A stretch of 64,000 nucleotides of DNA from Callorhinus ursinus (GCF_003265705.1 NW_020312775.1:7214635-7278634), one strand, 5' to 3'; shown: positions 45,946 through 57,735, counted from the first letter of the stretch. The notes: a model not told the origin generated them from the sequence alone. Translations and numbers: made by a program.

Positions 45946-46745
45946 ATGCCTGATGAAGAATTTAAAAAATGATTATAAGGATACCCACTGGGCTTGAGAA
46001 AACAACGGAAGTCATCAGTGAAACACTTATACAGAAATAAGAGTAAGAAATGAATCAATCAGAAATGAAGACTGCAATAAACTAGTTTAGAAACACAATT
46101 GATGCAATGAAGAGCAGGCTGGAAGAAGCATAGGAACAAATTAATGAACTAAAAGATAAAGAAATGGAAAGCAATGAAGTTCAACAAAAGAGAGAAATAA
46201 TTAAGTGAAACGAGCATAGAGTTAGGGAACTCAGTGACTCCATCCAATATAATAACATGTTTACTATAGGAGTCCCAGAAGAAGAAGAGAGAGAAAAAGG
46301 GACAGAAAACTTATTTGAATAAATAATAGCTGAAAACTTCCCTAATCTGGGGAAGGGAACAGACATCCAGATCCAAGAGGCACAGAAAACTCCTATCAAA
46401 ATCAACAAAAGTAGGTCCACACCAAAACATATTGTAATTAAATTTGCAAAATGCAATGGTGAAAAACAAATTAAAAGCAGCAAGACAAAAGAAGTTATTA
46501 TCTTACAAAGGGAAACCCTTAAGGCTAGCAGGAGATTTCTCAACAGAAACATTGTAAGCCAGAAGGAGTATCATGATATAGTCAAAGTGCTAAATGGGAA
46601 AAATAGGTAGAAAGTAATACTCAATCAAGCAAGATTATCATTCAGAAAAGAAGGAGAGATAAAGAGTTTCCAGACAAACAAAAACTAAAGGAGTTCATGA
46701 CCACTAAACCAGCCCTCCAAGAAATATTAGAGAGGATTCTTTGAG
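45946..46745 (+). pseudogene. L1 ORF1 remnant, plus strand
   Basis: ATG at 45,946 opens MPDEEF..., the same ORF1 N-terminus type as in the L1 at 7,944 (minus). The RNA-binding domain is readable at 46,310-46,480 (AENFPNLGKGTDIQ) and the C-terminal domain at 46,480-46,745 (ARLSFRKEGEIKSF). Stops occur throughout. Confidence 0.82.
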
Positions 46746-47376
46746 TGGAAAGTAGAGACTAAAAATAACAATATAAAGGCAGGAAAAACACAAAAGCAGT
46801 AAAAATCTATGTTTCTATAAAAACTCAGTCAAGGAACTCACACAAAAATGATATAAAATATAATAATACATACATAAAACATGGGGAAAAGAGGAGAAAA
46901 GAAACATAAACACCATCATCTCAGTATAGACTGCTATTTGTGAAGAGTATATACAAATCTAATGGCAACCATATATCAAAACTACTAGTACACTTGCAAA
47001 GAATAAAGAGAATGAAATCCAAATATATCAATAAGAATGTCAGCAAACTTGAGAGAAAGACAAGAAAAAAATAGAGAAAACCTCCAGAAAAAAAAAAAAA
47101 CACAAAACAAGTAATAAGATGGAAAAAAATACATATCTATCAATAATTTATTTGAATGTGCATTCACTAAAAGCCTTGAACAAAATATGTAAGGTGTCAG
47201 AATGGATAAAAAAAAAACACAAGACTCATCTACATGTTGCCTACAAGAGATTCATTTTAGACCTAACAACACCTGCAGATCGAAAGTGATGGGTCGAAGA
47301 AACATTTGCCACCAATATGGATGTCAAAAGTAGCAATACTAACATTGGAGAAGCCAGACTTTAAAACAAAGACTCT

Positions 47377-47540
47377 GGAGCACCTGTGTGGTTCAGTTGG
47401 TTAAGCATCTGCTTTCAACTCAAGTCATGATTCCAGGGTCCTGGGATCGAGACCCACATTGGGCTCCTTGCTCAGCAGGGAGTGTGCTTCTCCCTTTCTG
47501 TCAAATAAATAAAATCTTTTTAAAAATAAAAATAAATAAA
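47377..47540 (+). mobile_element. CAN SINE, plus strand, short
   Basis: GGAGCACCTGTGTGGTTCAGTTGG head. Much of the CT tract is deleted (TCCCTTTCTGTCAAATAAATAAAATC). TTAAAACAAAGACTC / ATAAAACAAAGATTC flanks are the target duplication. Confidence 0.93.
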
Positions 47541-47985
47541 TAAAACAAAGATTCCAACAAGAGACAAAGAAGCACATTATATAATGATAAATGGGACAAT
47601 TCAACAAGAAAACACAACAATAGTAAATATTTATGCACCCAAAGTGGGAGAACCCAAATATATAAAACAATAACAAACATGAAGGAACTAATCATTAGTT
47701 CAATCGTAGTAAGGGACTTTAACCCCCCCACTTAAATCAATGGATAGATCATGTAAACAGAAAATAAGGAAACAATGGCTCTCAATGACACACTGGACCA
47801 CATGTACTTAATGGATATATTCAGAACATTCCATCCCCAAACAGCAGAATACACATTCCTTTTAAGTGTATATTCTTCAGAATAGATTACATATTAGACC
47901 ACAAAACAAGCCTCAACAAATTCAAGAAGATAAAAATCATACCATGCACCTTTTCTTATCACAATGCTATAAAACTAGAAGTCAG

Positions 47986-47989
47986 CCAC

Positions 47990-48038
<49 letters not shown>
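47986..48038. repeat. (CA)n microsatellite in L1 ORF2
   Basis: About 26 CA units with one GC interruption. It produces the long Val/Cys and Thr/His frames on both strands. Confidence 0.97.
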
Positions 48039-48040
<2 letters not shown>

Positions 48041-48369
48041 AAGTCTGGAAAGACACATATATGTGGAGGATAAATAACATACTACTAAGCAAGAATGTGT
48101 CAACCATGAAATAAAAGGAGAAATACAAAAAAAAATACTGGAAAACAAATGAAAATGAAAACATAACGGTGGAAAAACTATGGGATGCAGCAAAAGCAGT
48201 CCTAAGAATGAAGTATATAGCAATACAAGTCTACCTCAAGAAGCAAGAAAAACCTCAAATAAACAACCTAACCTTATCCAAAGTTACTAGGAAAAGAAAA
48301 AAAAAAAAGAAGCCTAAAGCCAGCAGAAGGAAAGAAACAATAAAGATTAGAGGAGAAATCAATGATATA

Positions 48370-48391
48370 GTAACAACAACAACAACAACAA
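48370..48391. repeat. (AAC)n trinucleotide repeat
   Basis: Seven AAC units inside the L1 ORF2 linker. Confidence 0.93.
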
Positions 48392-48656
48392 AAAACAATA
48401 GATCAATGAAACCAGGACATGATTCTTTGAACAAACCAATAAAATTAATAAACCTCTAGCCAGACTTATGAAAAAAAGAAGAGAAACACCCAAACAAATA
48501 CAATCACAAATGAGAGAGGAGAAATAACAACCAATACCACAGAAATCCAAACAATTATGAGAATACTATGAAAAACTATATTCCAAGAAATTGGACACCT
48601 TAGAAGATAGGGATAAATTCCTAGAAACATCTAAACTACCAAAACTGAAACCAGAA

Positions 48657-48836
48657 GGGGGCCTGGTGGCTCAGTTGGTTAAGCGACTGCCTTTGGCTCA
48701 GGTCATGATCCCGGAGCCCCAGTATCGAGTCCCACATTGGGCTCCCTGCTCAGCGGGGAGTCTGCTTCTCCCTCTGACCCTCTCTCAGCTCATACTCTTT
48801 CTCACTCTCTCTCTCTCAAATAAATAATATCTTTAA
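48657..48836 (+). mobile_element. CAN SINE, plus strand (AAGCGACTGCC subfamily)
   Basis: Head lacks a few bases (GGGGGCCTGGTGGCTCAGTTGG). Flanks AAAACTGAAACCAGAAG / AAAACCTGAAACAGAAAG are the target duplication. Confidence 0.95.
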
Positions 48837-49080
48837 AAAAACCTGAAACAGAAAGAAATAGAAAACTTGAGCAGATTGATCACCAGCAAAGAAATTGAAT
48901 CAGTAATCAAAAAAACCCTAACAAACAAAAGTCCAGGACCAGATGGTTTCACAGACAAATTCTACCAAACATTTAAAAGAGACATAATACCTTCTGTTCT
49001 CAAACTACTCAAAAAATAGAAAAAGAAGGAAAACATCTAAATCCATTCTATGAGGCTAGCAATGCCTGATAGAAGATAAA

Positions 49081-49102
49081 GACACCACACACACACACAC
49101 AA
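49081..49102. repeat. Short (CA)n repeat
   Basis: Nine CA units in the reverse-transcriptase region of the L1. Confidence 0.9.
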
Positions 49103-49975
49103 AATGAGAACTACAGGCCAATATTCCTGATGAACATAGATGCAAAAATCTTCAACAAAATACTAAGAAATTAAATCCACCAATACATTAAAAAAAATCA
49201 TTCACCACGGGTATCTGGGATTTATTCCTGGGTTGCAAAGATGGTTCAATATTTGCAAATCAAACGATGTGATACATCACATTCATAAAAGAAAGAATAA
49301 GAACCATGTGATCATTTGAATAGATGCAGAAAAATCATGGGATAAAGTACAGTATCCATTCATGATAAAAACTCTCAACAAAGTAGATTTAGATGGAAGA
49401 CAACTAACATAATAAAGGACATATATGAAAACCTCCCAGCTAATATCATTCTCCATGGAGAAAAACTGAAAGCTTTTCCTCTTTGATCAAGGAACAAAAC
49501 AGTGTCTCATCACCACTTTTACTCAATATAGTCCTGGAAGCCCTAATTTCAGCAATCAGATGACAAAAAGAAATGAAAGCACACAAATCAGTAAGGGAGA
49601 AGTAAAACTTTCATTATTTGCAGATTACATGATACACTATATAGAAAACGGAAAACCCTCTACCAAAAAATTGCTAGCATTGATATATTAATTCAGTAAA
49701 TACACAGAATACAAAATCAACATACAGAAATCTATTGCATTTATGTACACCAATAATAAAGCAACAGAGAGAGAACTTAAGGAATCTTTCCCACTTACAA
49801 CTGCACTAAAAACAATAAGATACCTAGGAAAAAACCTAACCAAAGAGGAGGAAAGACCTGTACTCTGAAAACTATAAAACACTGATGAAAGAAATTGAAG
49901 AGGACACAAAGAAATGGAAAGACATTCCATGCTCGTGGATTAGAATAACAAATATTGTTAAAATGTCTATACTAG

Positions 49976-50158
49976 AGATGCCTGGGTGGCTCAGTCAGTT
50001 AAGCATCTGCCTTCAGCTCAGGTCATGATCCCAGGGTCCTGGGATCCAGGCCCACATCAGGCTCCTTGCTCAGTGGGGAGCCTGCTTCTCCCTCTGCCTG
50101 CCTCTCCCCCTGCTTGTGCTCTCTCTATCTCTCTGACAAATAAATAAAATTTTTAAAA
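49976..50158 (+). mobile_element. CAN SINE, plus strand
   Basis: GAGATGCCTGGGTGGCTCAGTCAG head, splitting an L1 reverse-transcriptase thumb. GTCTATACT before and GTCTATATT after are the target duplication. Confidence 0.95.
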
Positions 50159-51693
50159 AGTCTATATTACCCAAAGCAATCTACACTTTTAATGCAATCC
50201 CTATCAAAGTACCAGCAGAATTTTTTACAGAGAGAGAATTAACAATCCTAAAATTTATATGGAACCACAAAAGACCCAGAATAACCAAAGCAATCTTGAT
50301 AAAGAAAAGAAAAACTTTAGGCATCACAATTCTGGACTTCAAGTCATATTACAAAGTGGTAATGATCAGGACAATATGGTACTTGCACAAAAAGAGACAC
50401 ATAGATCAATAGAACAGAATAGAAAACCCAGAAAGGAATCCACAATTACATGGTCAATTAATCTTCAATGAAGCAGGAAGAAATAGCCAATGGGAAAAAG
50501 TCTCTTCAACAAATGGTGTTGGGAAAATTGGACAGTAACATGCAAAAGAATGAAACTGGTCCACTTTCTTACACCATGCATTAAAATAAGTTCAAAATGT
50601 ATTAAAGACCTAAATGTGAGACATAAAAACATAAAAATCTTAGACAAGAATCCAGGCTTTTTTGACACTGTCAATAGCAATTTGTTTCTAGATATATATC
50701 TCCTGAGGCAAAGGAAACAAAAGCAAAAATAAACTATTGCAACTTAAAATAAAAAGCTGCACAACAAAGGAAACAACAAAACTAAAAGGCAAACTACTGA
50801 GTGGGAGAAGATATTTGCAAATGCCATATCTGATGAAGAGTTAGTATCCAAAATATCTATAGCACTTATAAAACTCAATACCCAAAAAATGAATAATCTA
50901 ATAAATAAATGATCAGAAGAAATGAATAGACATTTGTCCAAGGAAGACATACAGATGGCCAGCAGACACATGAAGAGATGCTCAACCTCAGTGTTTATTC
51001 AGGGAAATGCAAATAAAAACCAGAAGGGGATATTCCCTCACACGTGTCAGAATAGTAAAATCAACAACACAGGAAACCACAGTTGTTGGTGAGTATGTGG
51101 AGAAATGGGAACCCTCTTGCACTCTAGGTGGGAGTGAAAACTGGTTCAGCTACTCTGGAAAACAGTATGGGGGTTCCTCAAAAAGGTAATAGGACTACTC
51201 TACAATCCTGCAATTGCACTACTAGGGGTTGACCCAAAGAATACAGACCACTAATTCAAATGGATACATATACCCCAATGTTTATAGCAGCATTATTAAT
51301 GATAGCCAAATTATGGAAACAATCAAGTGCCCATTGACTGATTAATGGATGAGAAACTCAGAAACAATAAAGAATGAAATCTTCCATTTCCAATGACTTG
51401 GATGGAGCTAGACAGTATTATGCTAAGTGAAATAAATCAGAGAAAGACACAAACCATATGATTTCACAGAGGCACTCCAAGAAGCTGACTCTTAACTATA
51501 GAGAACAAATGGTTACCAGAGGGGAGGTACATAAGGGATGGGTTAAATAGCTGATGGAGATTAAGGAGTGAACTTATTGTGATGAGCACTGGGTCTTGTA
51601 TAGAAGTGTTGAATCACTATATTGTACACCTGAAAGTAATATAACACTGTATATTAAGTAACTGGAATTTAAATAGAAACTTTAAAAAATATA

Positions 51694-52447
51694 GTCTGAT
51701 TAAAAGGTGTGCAAAATATCTGGACAGATGCCTCACCAAAGAAAATACATAGAAGTCAAATAATTATATGAAAAGATGTTCCACATCATATATCATCAAG
51801 AAAATGCAAATTAAAGCAACAATAAGATACCACTATCTGCCTATAGAATGTCCCAAATCTTAGATACTGACACCTCCCAAGTGCCTTTGAGGATGTGGAG
51901 CAAAACAAATGGTCATTCATGCCAGTAGGAATGTAGATATTATAGCCATGTTTGAATTGATTGTGTCTTACAAAACTAAACATACATTTACCATATGATC
52001 TGCTAATCACTCTCCTTGGTACTTACCAAAAAATTTGTTGAAAACTTATGTCACATGAAAACCTGCACACAGATATTTAGAGCAGCTTTATTCATACTTG
52101 CTAAAGCTTAAAAGCAATCAAGATGTCCTTCAGTAAGTGAATTGATAAGTAGACTAAGTTATAGACAAAAAATGGAATATTATACAGTGCTAAGAGGAAA
52201 TGAGCTCTTAAACATGAAAACACATGGAGGAAACTTAAATGCATATTGCAAAGGGAAGGAAGATGATCTGCAGGGTCTACATACTGTATGATTCCAACTT
52301 TATATCATTCTGAATAAACAAAACTATGGCAACAATAAAAATATCACTTTTGCCAACATTTACAGGGGATGGAGGAATGACTAGATGGAGCACAGAATAT
52401 TTGGAAGGCAAGGTAACTACTCTGTATGATACTGAAATGATGGATAC
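51694..52447 (+). mobile_element. Old L1M 3' part, left half (split by ERV)
   Basis: TCTGATTAAAAGGTGTGCAAAATATC... ACAGATGCCTCACCAAAGAAAATAC... is L1M ORF2 C-terminus. It closes with GATACTGAAATGATGGATAC at 52,447. The sequence resumes after the retrovirus at 59,957. Confidence 0.85.
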
Positions 52448-52825
52448 TGATGAGGGAGAGAAGTAGAAAAATGATCACCTTTACCTTTAGCATAGTTCCC
52501 AAAACGATCAAATATGTGCTGAGTGCTACATTCTTAAAGGGTGTCATGATTTCTTGTATATCTTACTGATAGTTAATATCAAGCTGAATGATAAGCACCA
52601 GATAAATCTTGTGGAAGTAGTTTTACCAGTAGAAATTCAAAGAAACATTTATGATCTAACAATCTCTGTACATCCCCTGGCCTATCTTCTCATCTGGACT
52701 TCAAGCCTTGGTGCAAACTTGGTGAGTGACTCCCTCTTCTCTTCTTTTACTTTTATTTCAGGGACTTTTCAAGGAGTAGGGTCTTATTGGAATTCTTTCA
52801 TGTTGATTGCATAGGCTGCAATCCT
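52448..52825 (+). mobile_element. ERV 5' LTR
   Basis: The first 235 bases (52,448-52,682) align well with 59,549-59,793 (shared blocks ATCAAATATGTGCT, TTAAAGGG, CTGATAGTTAATAT, AAGCTGAATGA, TACATCCCCT). The rest is diverged or replaced until GGAATTCTTTCATG near 52,790, which aligns with the 3' LTR end region. The 3' LTR carries an insertion of about 20 bases relative to this one. Confidence 0.82.
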
Positions 52826-53559
52826 CTAGCTTGTGGCTGATCTATGGGGAGGAACAAAAGCCTCATTTTGACTGGAAGCTGGTACCCTGGCTGGAATGGT
52901 AATGAGGCCCAGAAACTTGATGCACTCTCTTTATCCCTATTCTTATACATTGTTGTCTTTCTTGGGCATGGGACAGCCTCCTGTCAACTAGGACAGCTGC
53001 CAATCTAAAGACTCCCATGTAAGGTTTCCTCCTCATTGGTCTAATTTGATCCCTTCCACATCTCTGATCTAGTCACTTCTGGCTGTGAGACCTCTGCTGG
53101 GAGCCAGCCAAAACCAATACCACTTGAATTAAAACCCAGTTGGGGACTGTTTCCTAGGGAAGTTGGCTGTGAAGACTGCACATGTTCAAATGTCATTTAG
53201 ACCATGATGGATTTCTATCTTTAGTATTTTTCATCTGTATCCCCTACTAACTACTTAAATCACAACATTGGGTAATTTTTTTTTTGTAAAACTTTTCTAG
53301 TATTTTCCATGGGTTAAAAATGGTGGATTCTTCTTGGCATGGCAAGATATTTTGGTCCATTCACAGGCACCCATTTGTAATCTAGAATGCAATGGGGAAG
53401 TGGAGAGATGCTGGCATCTTTCCTACAGGGCAAGGCTGTGTTCATGGCAATTTTCATTTGAGGGATGCCTCTGGTCGCTTTGACACTAGGAACCTCTGAC
53501 ATTTCCTGTGTGGGATGCCACCCAGGAGTTGGGGAAGTGGGCGTTCATGGTAATGGACC

Positions 53560-54290
53560 TTCTCTACTTTTCTAGGAACATGGGATTTCCTTCTTTCATT
53601 CCCCAAGGATTCTCACTTGAGATGTCCTTTAACCCACTGGGATCAATTTGGAGTACAAGATTTAAGAAAGTAAAGATTGATCTTCTTCTGTAACAGGGCA
53701 TGACCTCAGTACTCCTTAGAAGACAAGGAAAAATGGCCCATTAATGAAGCATTAAGCTTCAGTACAATCTATAAATTAGATCTCTTCTGCAGGAAACAGG
53801 GGAAAGGGATTGAGGTACCCTATGTCCAGACCTTTGTGGCCCTAAATGAGGATCCTGACCAAAGGGCCTCTTGTAGAATGAGTTTGGCCACTAACCAGGC
53901 TAATAAACCCCCTCACAACATATTGGATGATGATTGTCTGGATAGGCCTCCTCCTCCTAATAGATCCAGATTGCTGAAGGAACCACAGGCCATTCCTAAG
54001 GGGATGCTTATTCTCTTACTGTTCCTCCTCCTAATAGACCCAGGTTACTCTTGTTGTATGTAGAGGCTTCTCCATCATTCATTTCCTGGGTTAATGGCTA
54101 TGATAATTGCAGACAATTGTCCGTGGTTAGTCTACCTTGGGATGGTGACTTTAAGGAATATTACCAAGCAGCTGCTGATACTCTTTTTGTTTCAAGGAAG
54201 TTCCCTATCTTCTGCAGCCTGACAAACTGCCTAGTTTCATTTTTTGTTGGTGGAAAGAAAACATGCATTAGCTTATATGTCTGAGGTGAT
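53560..54290 (+). pseudogene. ERV gag remnant (matrix region)
   Basis: Gag forms the retroviral capsid shell. In the plus frames 53,630-53,890 the translation keeps the look of a gammaretroviral matrix C-terminal half (the GIEVPYVQTFVALNEDPD segment at 53,808-53,860 is clearest). It is followed by a proline-rich stretch (DRPPPPNRSR, about 53,940) as between matrix and capsid. Frames 53,836-54,063 and 54,051-54,284 are open but short. Several stops and shifts; the capsid and nucleocapsid cannot be followed. Confidence 0.65.
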
Positions 54291-54559
54291 GAACTTTAGG
54301 ATCAGGAGTCCTTTTTTTTCTGTCTGGTCTTTTATCCACCTCCAGCCTTACTGAAGTCACCTCAACTATTCTGCCTCCCCCGCCCCCTCCTGTTTCTGCA
54401 CCACCATGGGCATGGCTTGCATAATTGGCTCCAATATCATCCTCTGTGCCTCTGGCGCCATTTGGCTCCTGCTCCTCCTACCCTCACTATAAGAGTGAAG
54501 ACCATGCCTTGCTGGATTTAAACCACCCACTTCAGATTTCCCCATTGATGCCCTAAGTA

Positions 54560-54637
54560 AAAGTTGACAATGGGAAACAAATTAATTGGCTTTTGGTGGA
54601 CACAGGTGCAACATATTCAATATTAAAGCTAATTTGA
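54560..54637 (+). pseudogene. ERV protease fragment (DTGA active site)
   Basis: Twenty-six codons read in one frame with LLVDTGATYS at 54,587-54,616, the aspartic-protease signature. The catalytic triad codons DTG lie at 54,599-54,607. It is cut by a TGA at 54,638, and no further protease or reverse-transcriptase sequence follows. Confidence 0.85.
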
Positions 54638-54912
54638 GTTTGTTGGTTTAATTAAGATATACGTATCTTTGGAGTTGTCAGGATTAAATATAATACTTTT
54701 ATTTGACCATGTTTACTAAAGGTCACATAAGCTCATGTTATTTGTTTCAATTTGTCAGCAAAAGATGGCTTAAAATGATGGTTAATTTTGTCTGTCTCAT
54801 AAAGTTTGCATGGGTAATTGTAAAAAAACAAGTAGATTTAATAAATTAAAATGTTTATAGCTGTCAAAGTCTTTGGTAACCTGAAACTTTATAAAGTTTT
54901 TTGTGGATGATA

Positions 54913-55108
54913 GGGGTGCCTGGGTGGCTCAGTAGGTTAAGGGTCTGCCTTCAGCTTAGGTCATGATCCTAGGGTCCTGGGATTGAGCCCTGCATCAGGA
55001 TCCCCACTCACTGGGGAATCTGCTTCTCCCCCTCCTTCCAGCTCATGTGCTCTCTCTCACTATCTCTGCCTCTCTCAAATATATAAATAAAATATTTAAA
55101 TATTTTAA
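54913..55108 (+). mobile_element. CAN SINE, plus strand, in ERV
   Basis: GGGGTGCCTGGGTGGCTCAGTAGG head. AGTTTTTTGTGGATGATA before and AGTTTTTTTGTGGATGATA after are the target duplication. Confidence 0.96.
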
Positions 55109-56033
55109 AGTTTTTTTGTGGATGATAAATTGAATTGAATTCATTGGATATCTAAGTCTTTTCCAAATAAGATAAAATATATTGAGTACTGAATGTAGGT
55201 TTGTGCTTTTGACATTTTATTGCAGAGAAACAGGATACTTAGGTCTGTTGGTAAACATGAATTATGCTTTATTGAAAGATTATACTATGGAAAAACATGT
55301 TTTTAGAAATTATGAAATTGCTGATCTAAAAAATTCTGATGTAACAGGCAGTTCACAATTGGTTAGTACTTAATTTTCACGAGAGACTAAGGTTTCTAAG
55401 AGCTAAAAATTCTGCTAAATGTAATTAAGACTGATGGAAATAAGAGAAGCATCTATGTATGCAAGAAAATCTGTGATTTTAATAAGAAAGATATGAGAAA
55501 TGGAGATACATTTTGAGGGAAAAATAAAGTAATTTTGTCCTAGAATGAGACTGGTTGTTTGGAGAGAAAAAGCTTAGGACAAAAATTAAATAAAAAAGAA
55601 TGTTGTAGAAAGTTTGTGAAGGGAAAGCTTTAGAAAAGAGTTTTATGTGTGGTCAGAACCAAGGTTGAAATAAATGGATTTTAAAAATACACTGGTATAA
55701 GACTGAAATTCTGCTTTTCTCTCTCTGATAAAAAGATAAAGTTTTCTTGGATTGTTGGTCTGCTGTTGACAAGAAAATGTATACACTTTTTCCCCTCTCT
55801 TTTCTTTATCTGCCCAGAAAAATCAAAGCTCTTATGTTTCGTCTTTATCAGGTCTTTGATTATTTGAGAAAGTTAAAACTTCTCAATATTAAAAGAGCTA
55901 AGTTTTGCTAACAATTGTATAACCTTCTGTAGAATCCCTTACTGTTAGCTTGGGTAAACAGATAATTAAATATTAAACTTATAATGATCTGTAATCCTAT
56001 TTAGGCGTGTGCTTTAAAACTTGTTGAGGTTTT
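55109..56033 (+). other. ERV interior, no readable coding sequence
   Basis: Part of the region where pol would be expected. Frames are at most 63 codons and carry no reverse-transcriptase, RNase H or integrase motif. It may be non-coding spacer or unrelated DNA. Confidence 0.5.
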
Positions 56034-56445
56034 GGGGCACCTGGGTGGTTCAGCCATTAAGTGTCTGCCTTTGGCTCAGGTCATGATCCCAGGGTGCTGG
56101 GTTGGAGCCCTGAGTCTGGCTCCCCACTCAGTGGGGAGCCTGCTTCTCCCTCTGCCCCTGCCCCTACTCCCTGTCCATGCTCTCTCTCTCAAGTAAATAA
56201 ATAAAATTTTTAAAGATTTTTTTATTTATTTGACAGAGAGATTGAGAAAGAGAGAGAGATCACAAGTAGGCAGACAGGCAGACAGAGGGAGAGGGAGAAG
56301 CAGGCTCCCTGCTGGGCACAGAGTTCGATGCCGGGCTTGATCCCAGGATGCTGGGATCATGACCTGAGCCAAAAGCAGATGCCCAAGTGACTGAGCCACC
56401 CAGGCACCCTGTAAATAAATAAAATCTTAAAAAAAGAAAAAAAAA
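56034..56445 (+). mobile_element. CAN SINE, plus strand, split by another SINE
   Basis: Head and body at 56,034-56,207. Its AATAAATAAAATTTT tail is interrupted by a minus-strand SINE and resumes at 56,410-56,445. Outer flanks AAACTTGTTGAGGTTTT / AAACTAGTTGAGGTTTT are the target duplication. Confidence 0.95.
56208..56409 (-). mobile_element. CAN SINE, minus strand, nested in a plus-strand SINE
   Basis: AAAGATTTTTTTATTTATTTGACAG start, CTGAGCCACCCAGGCACC end. The duplicated GTAAATAAATAAAAT of the host tail on both sides is its target duplication. Confidence 0.95.
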
Positions 56446-57110
56446 ACTAGTTGAGGTTTTTAACAAACTTCCTGATATCTGAATTGTAAATGAAATCTTT
56501 TTTTGACTAACTGGGCTTTTTTATTTGGTATGTTAAGGTACTTGGAAAACACTGTCAAAGAAATAATGGTAAGATTAGGTTGTATTGTATGGGCAAATAT
56601 TATGAATGTTTGAAAAATATATGAAATTCCTGAAGTTTTAATATGTTCTGGTATAAGATCTTCACTTGACATTCTAATTATTAAACTGTTGTGTGTCACA
56701 GAAATAACTGGATTTCCTTGTCAGCTATATTATAATCAACTCTCAGATCTTTAACCATGTCCATATTTTAGTCTTTTGTCATTTATAGTTATTCTTATTC
56801 TCTTGCAAAATGTGTTTCATCTTAAGGAAATTCATGAAGAGGGCTTTGACAAATACGTGTTTTTGATACTTTTAAAATCATAAAATTAAATGGGTAAGAA
56901 TTTCCAGAACTAATGGGATACCTTGCTTACAGAGTTACCAGCAGCCTTACCAGGTGAGTAAAAATGTCACTTCTTGGAAGGTGCATGAACCTCAGGATAT
57001 TTTGGGGAACTCATGAAGAAGAATTCACCCAAATCAACAGGTATTGCAGGCAAGTCAGATGACTATTTGGCTTGACTCCGGCCTTAAGAGGCTATTAAAA
57101 GATCAATCTA
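56446..57110 (+). other. ERV interior, no readable coding sequence
   Basis: Retroviral or unassigned. An 18-base string GAGGGCTTTGACAAATAC at 56,839-56,856 recurs exactly in the env region at 58,897-58,914. Confidence 0.5.
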
Positions 57111-57274
57111 GGGGCACCTGGGTGGCTCAGTTGGTTAAGCATCTGACTTCTCCTCAGGTCATGACCTCAGGGTACTGGGACTGAGCCCTGAACCTGCTCC
57201 CTGCAGTCTGCTTGTCCCTCTGCCCCTCCCCCTGCTTGTGCTCTCTCTCTCTCTCTCTCTCAAAAAAAAAAAAA
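57111..57274 (+). mobile_element. CAN SINE, plus strand, in ERV
   Basis: GGGGCACCTGGGTGGCTCAGTTGG head, a deletion in the GCTCAGC..GGGAG region, (CT)n then poly-A. CAATCTAG / CAATCTAGA flanks. Confidence 0.95.
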
Positions 57275-57520
57275 ATTCAATCTAGAGACTCCTTATAAAT
57301 AGTTCCCACAAAGTGATTTTAAAGGATTTATATAATCAATCACGATTTTTGCTGAGCTTATATAAATAATTAGGCCAAGTTTGTTTAAAACTAGACTCAT
57401 TTTACAAATGAATTAACCTTGATTTGGGTATCTCTGGAAATAGGGTGAATTTAGTGAGAAAAGTTGTTTTAATAATACATCATTATGGAAGTTAGATTCT
57501 AGTTTTGATCAATTGTCTTT

Positions 57521-57735
57521 TTTTTAAATCTTTTATTTTTATTTTTTTAGAGATTTTATTTATTTATTTGAGAGAGAGAATGAGAGAGAGAGAGCACATG
57601 AGAGGGGGGAGGGTCAGAGGGAGAAGCAGACTCCCTGCTGAGCAGGGAGCCTGATGCAGGACTCGATCCCGGAACTCCAGGATCATGACCTGAGCCGAAG
57701 GCAGTCGCTTAAACAACTGAGCCACCCAGGCGCCC
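57521..57735 (-). mobile_element. CAN SINE, minus strand, perfect 15-bp target duplication
   Basis: TGATCAATTGTCTTT is identical at 57,506-57,520 and 57,736-57,750. Low divergence and the AAGCGACTGCCTTCGG subfamily wording point to a young insertion. Confidence 0.97.

Larger units (their letters stand above)
47110..51440 (+). pseudogene. L1 ORF2 remnant, plus strand
   Basis: The endonuclease N-terminus is near 47,125 (TYLSIINLF), with CCLQEIH keeping the catalytic glutamate. The endonuclease C-terminus is at 47,880-47,985, where a CA microsatellite replaces part of the gene. The reverse transcriptase spans 48,880-50,270. Its catalytic box at 49,617-49,628 reads FADY, losing the second aspartate. 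The C-terminal region is at 50,490-51,440. Three SINEs and many stops break it. Confidence 0.88.
44728..51690 (+). mobile_element. Near full-length old L1, plus strand, with three SINEs
   Basis: Begins with GGGAGGAAAATGGCAGTAGAGTAGTAGG, the L1 5'-end motif. Then 5'UTR (to 45,945), ORF1 (45,946-46,745), ORF2 (about 47,110-51,440) and a 3'UTR ending near 51,690 (ACACTGTATATTAAGTAACTGGAATTT). SINEs are at 47,377-47,540, 48,657-48,836 and 49,976-50,158. Subtracting them leaves about 6.4 kb, a full L1 length. I found no clear target duplication. Confidence 0.92.

Noticed and set aside
47975..48223. Frames with repeated Val-Cys or Thr-His
   Set aside because: They are produced by the (CA)n microsatellite.
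52722..52761. A 40-nt intron in the ERV leader
   Set aside because: It is below the minimum size of mammalian introns. I keep the two splice-like strings only as separate observations.
54051..54284. Frame after gag as a separate viral gene
   Set aside because: It sits between matrix-like and protease sequence in a broken provirus and has no recognisable accessory-gene features, so it is treated as decayed gag.
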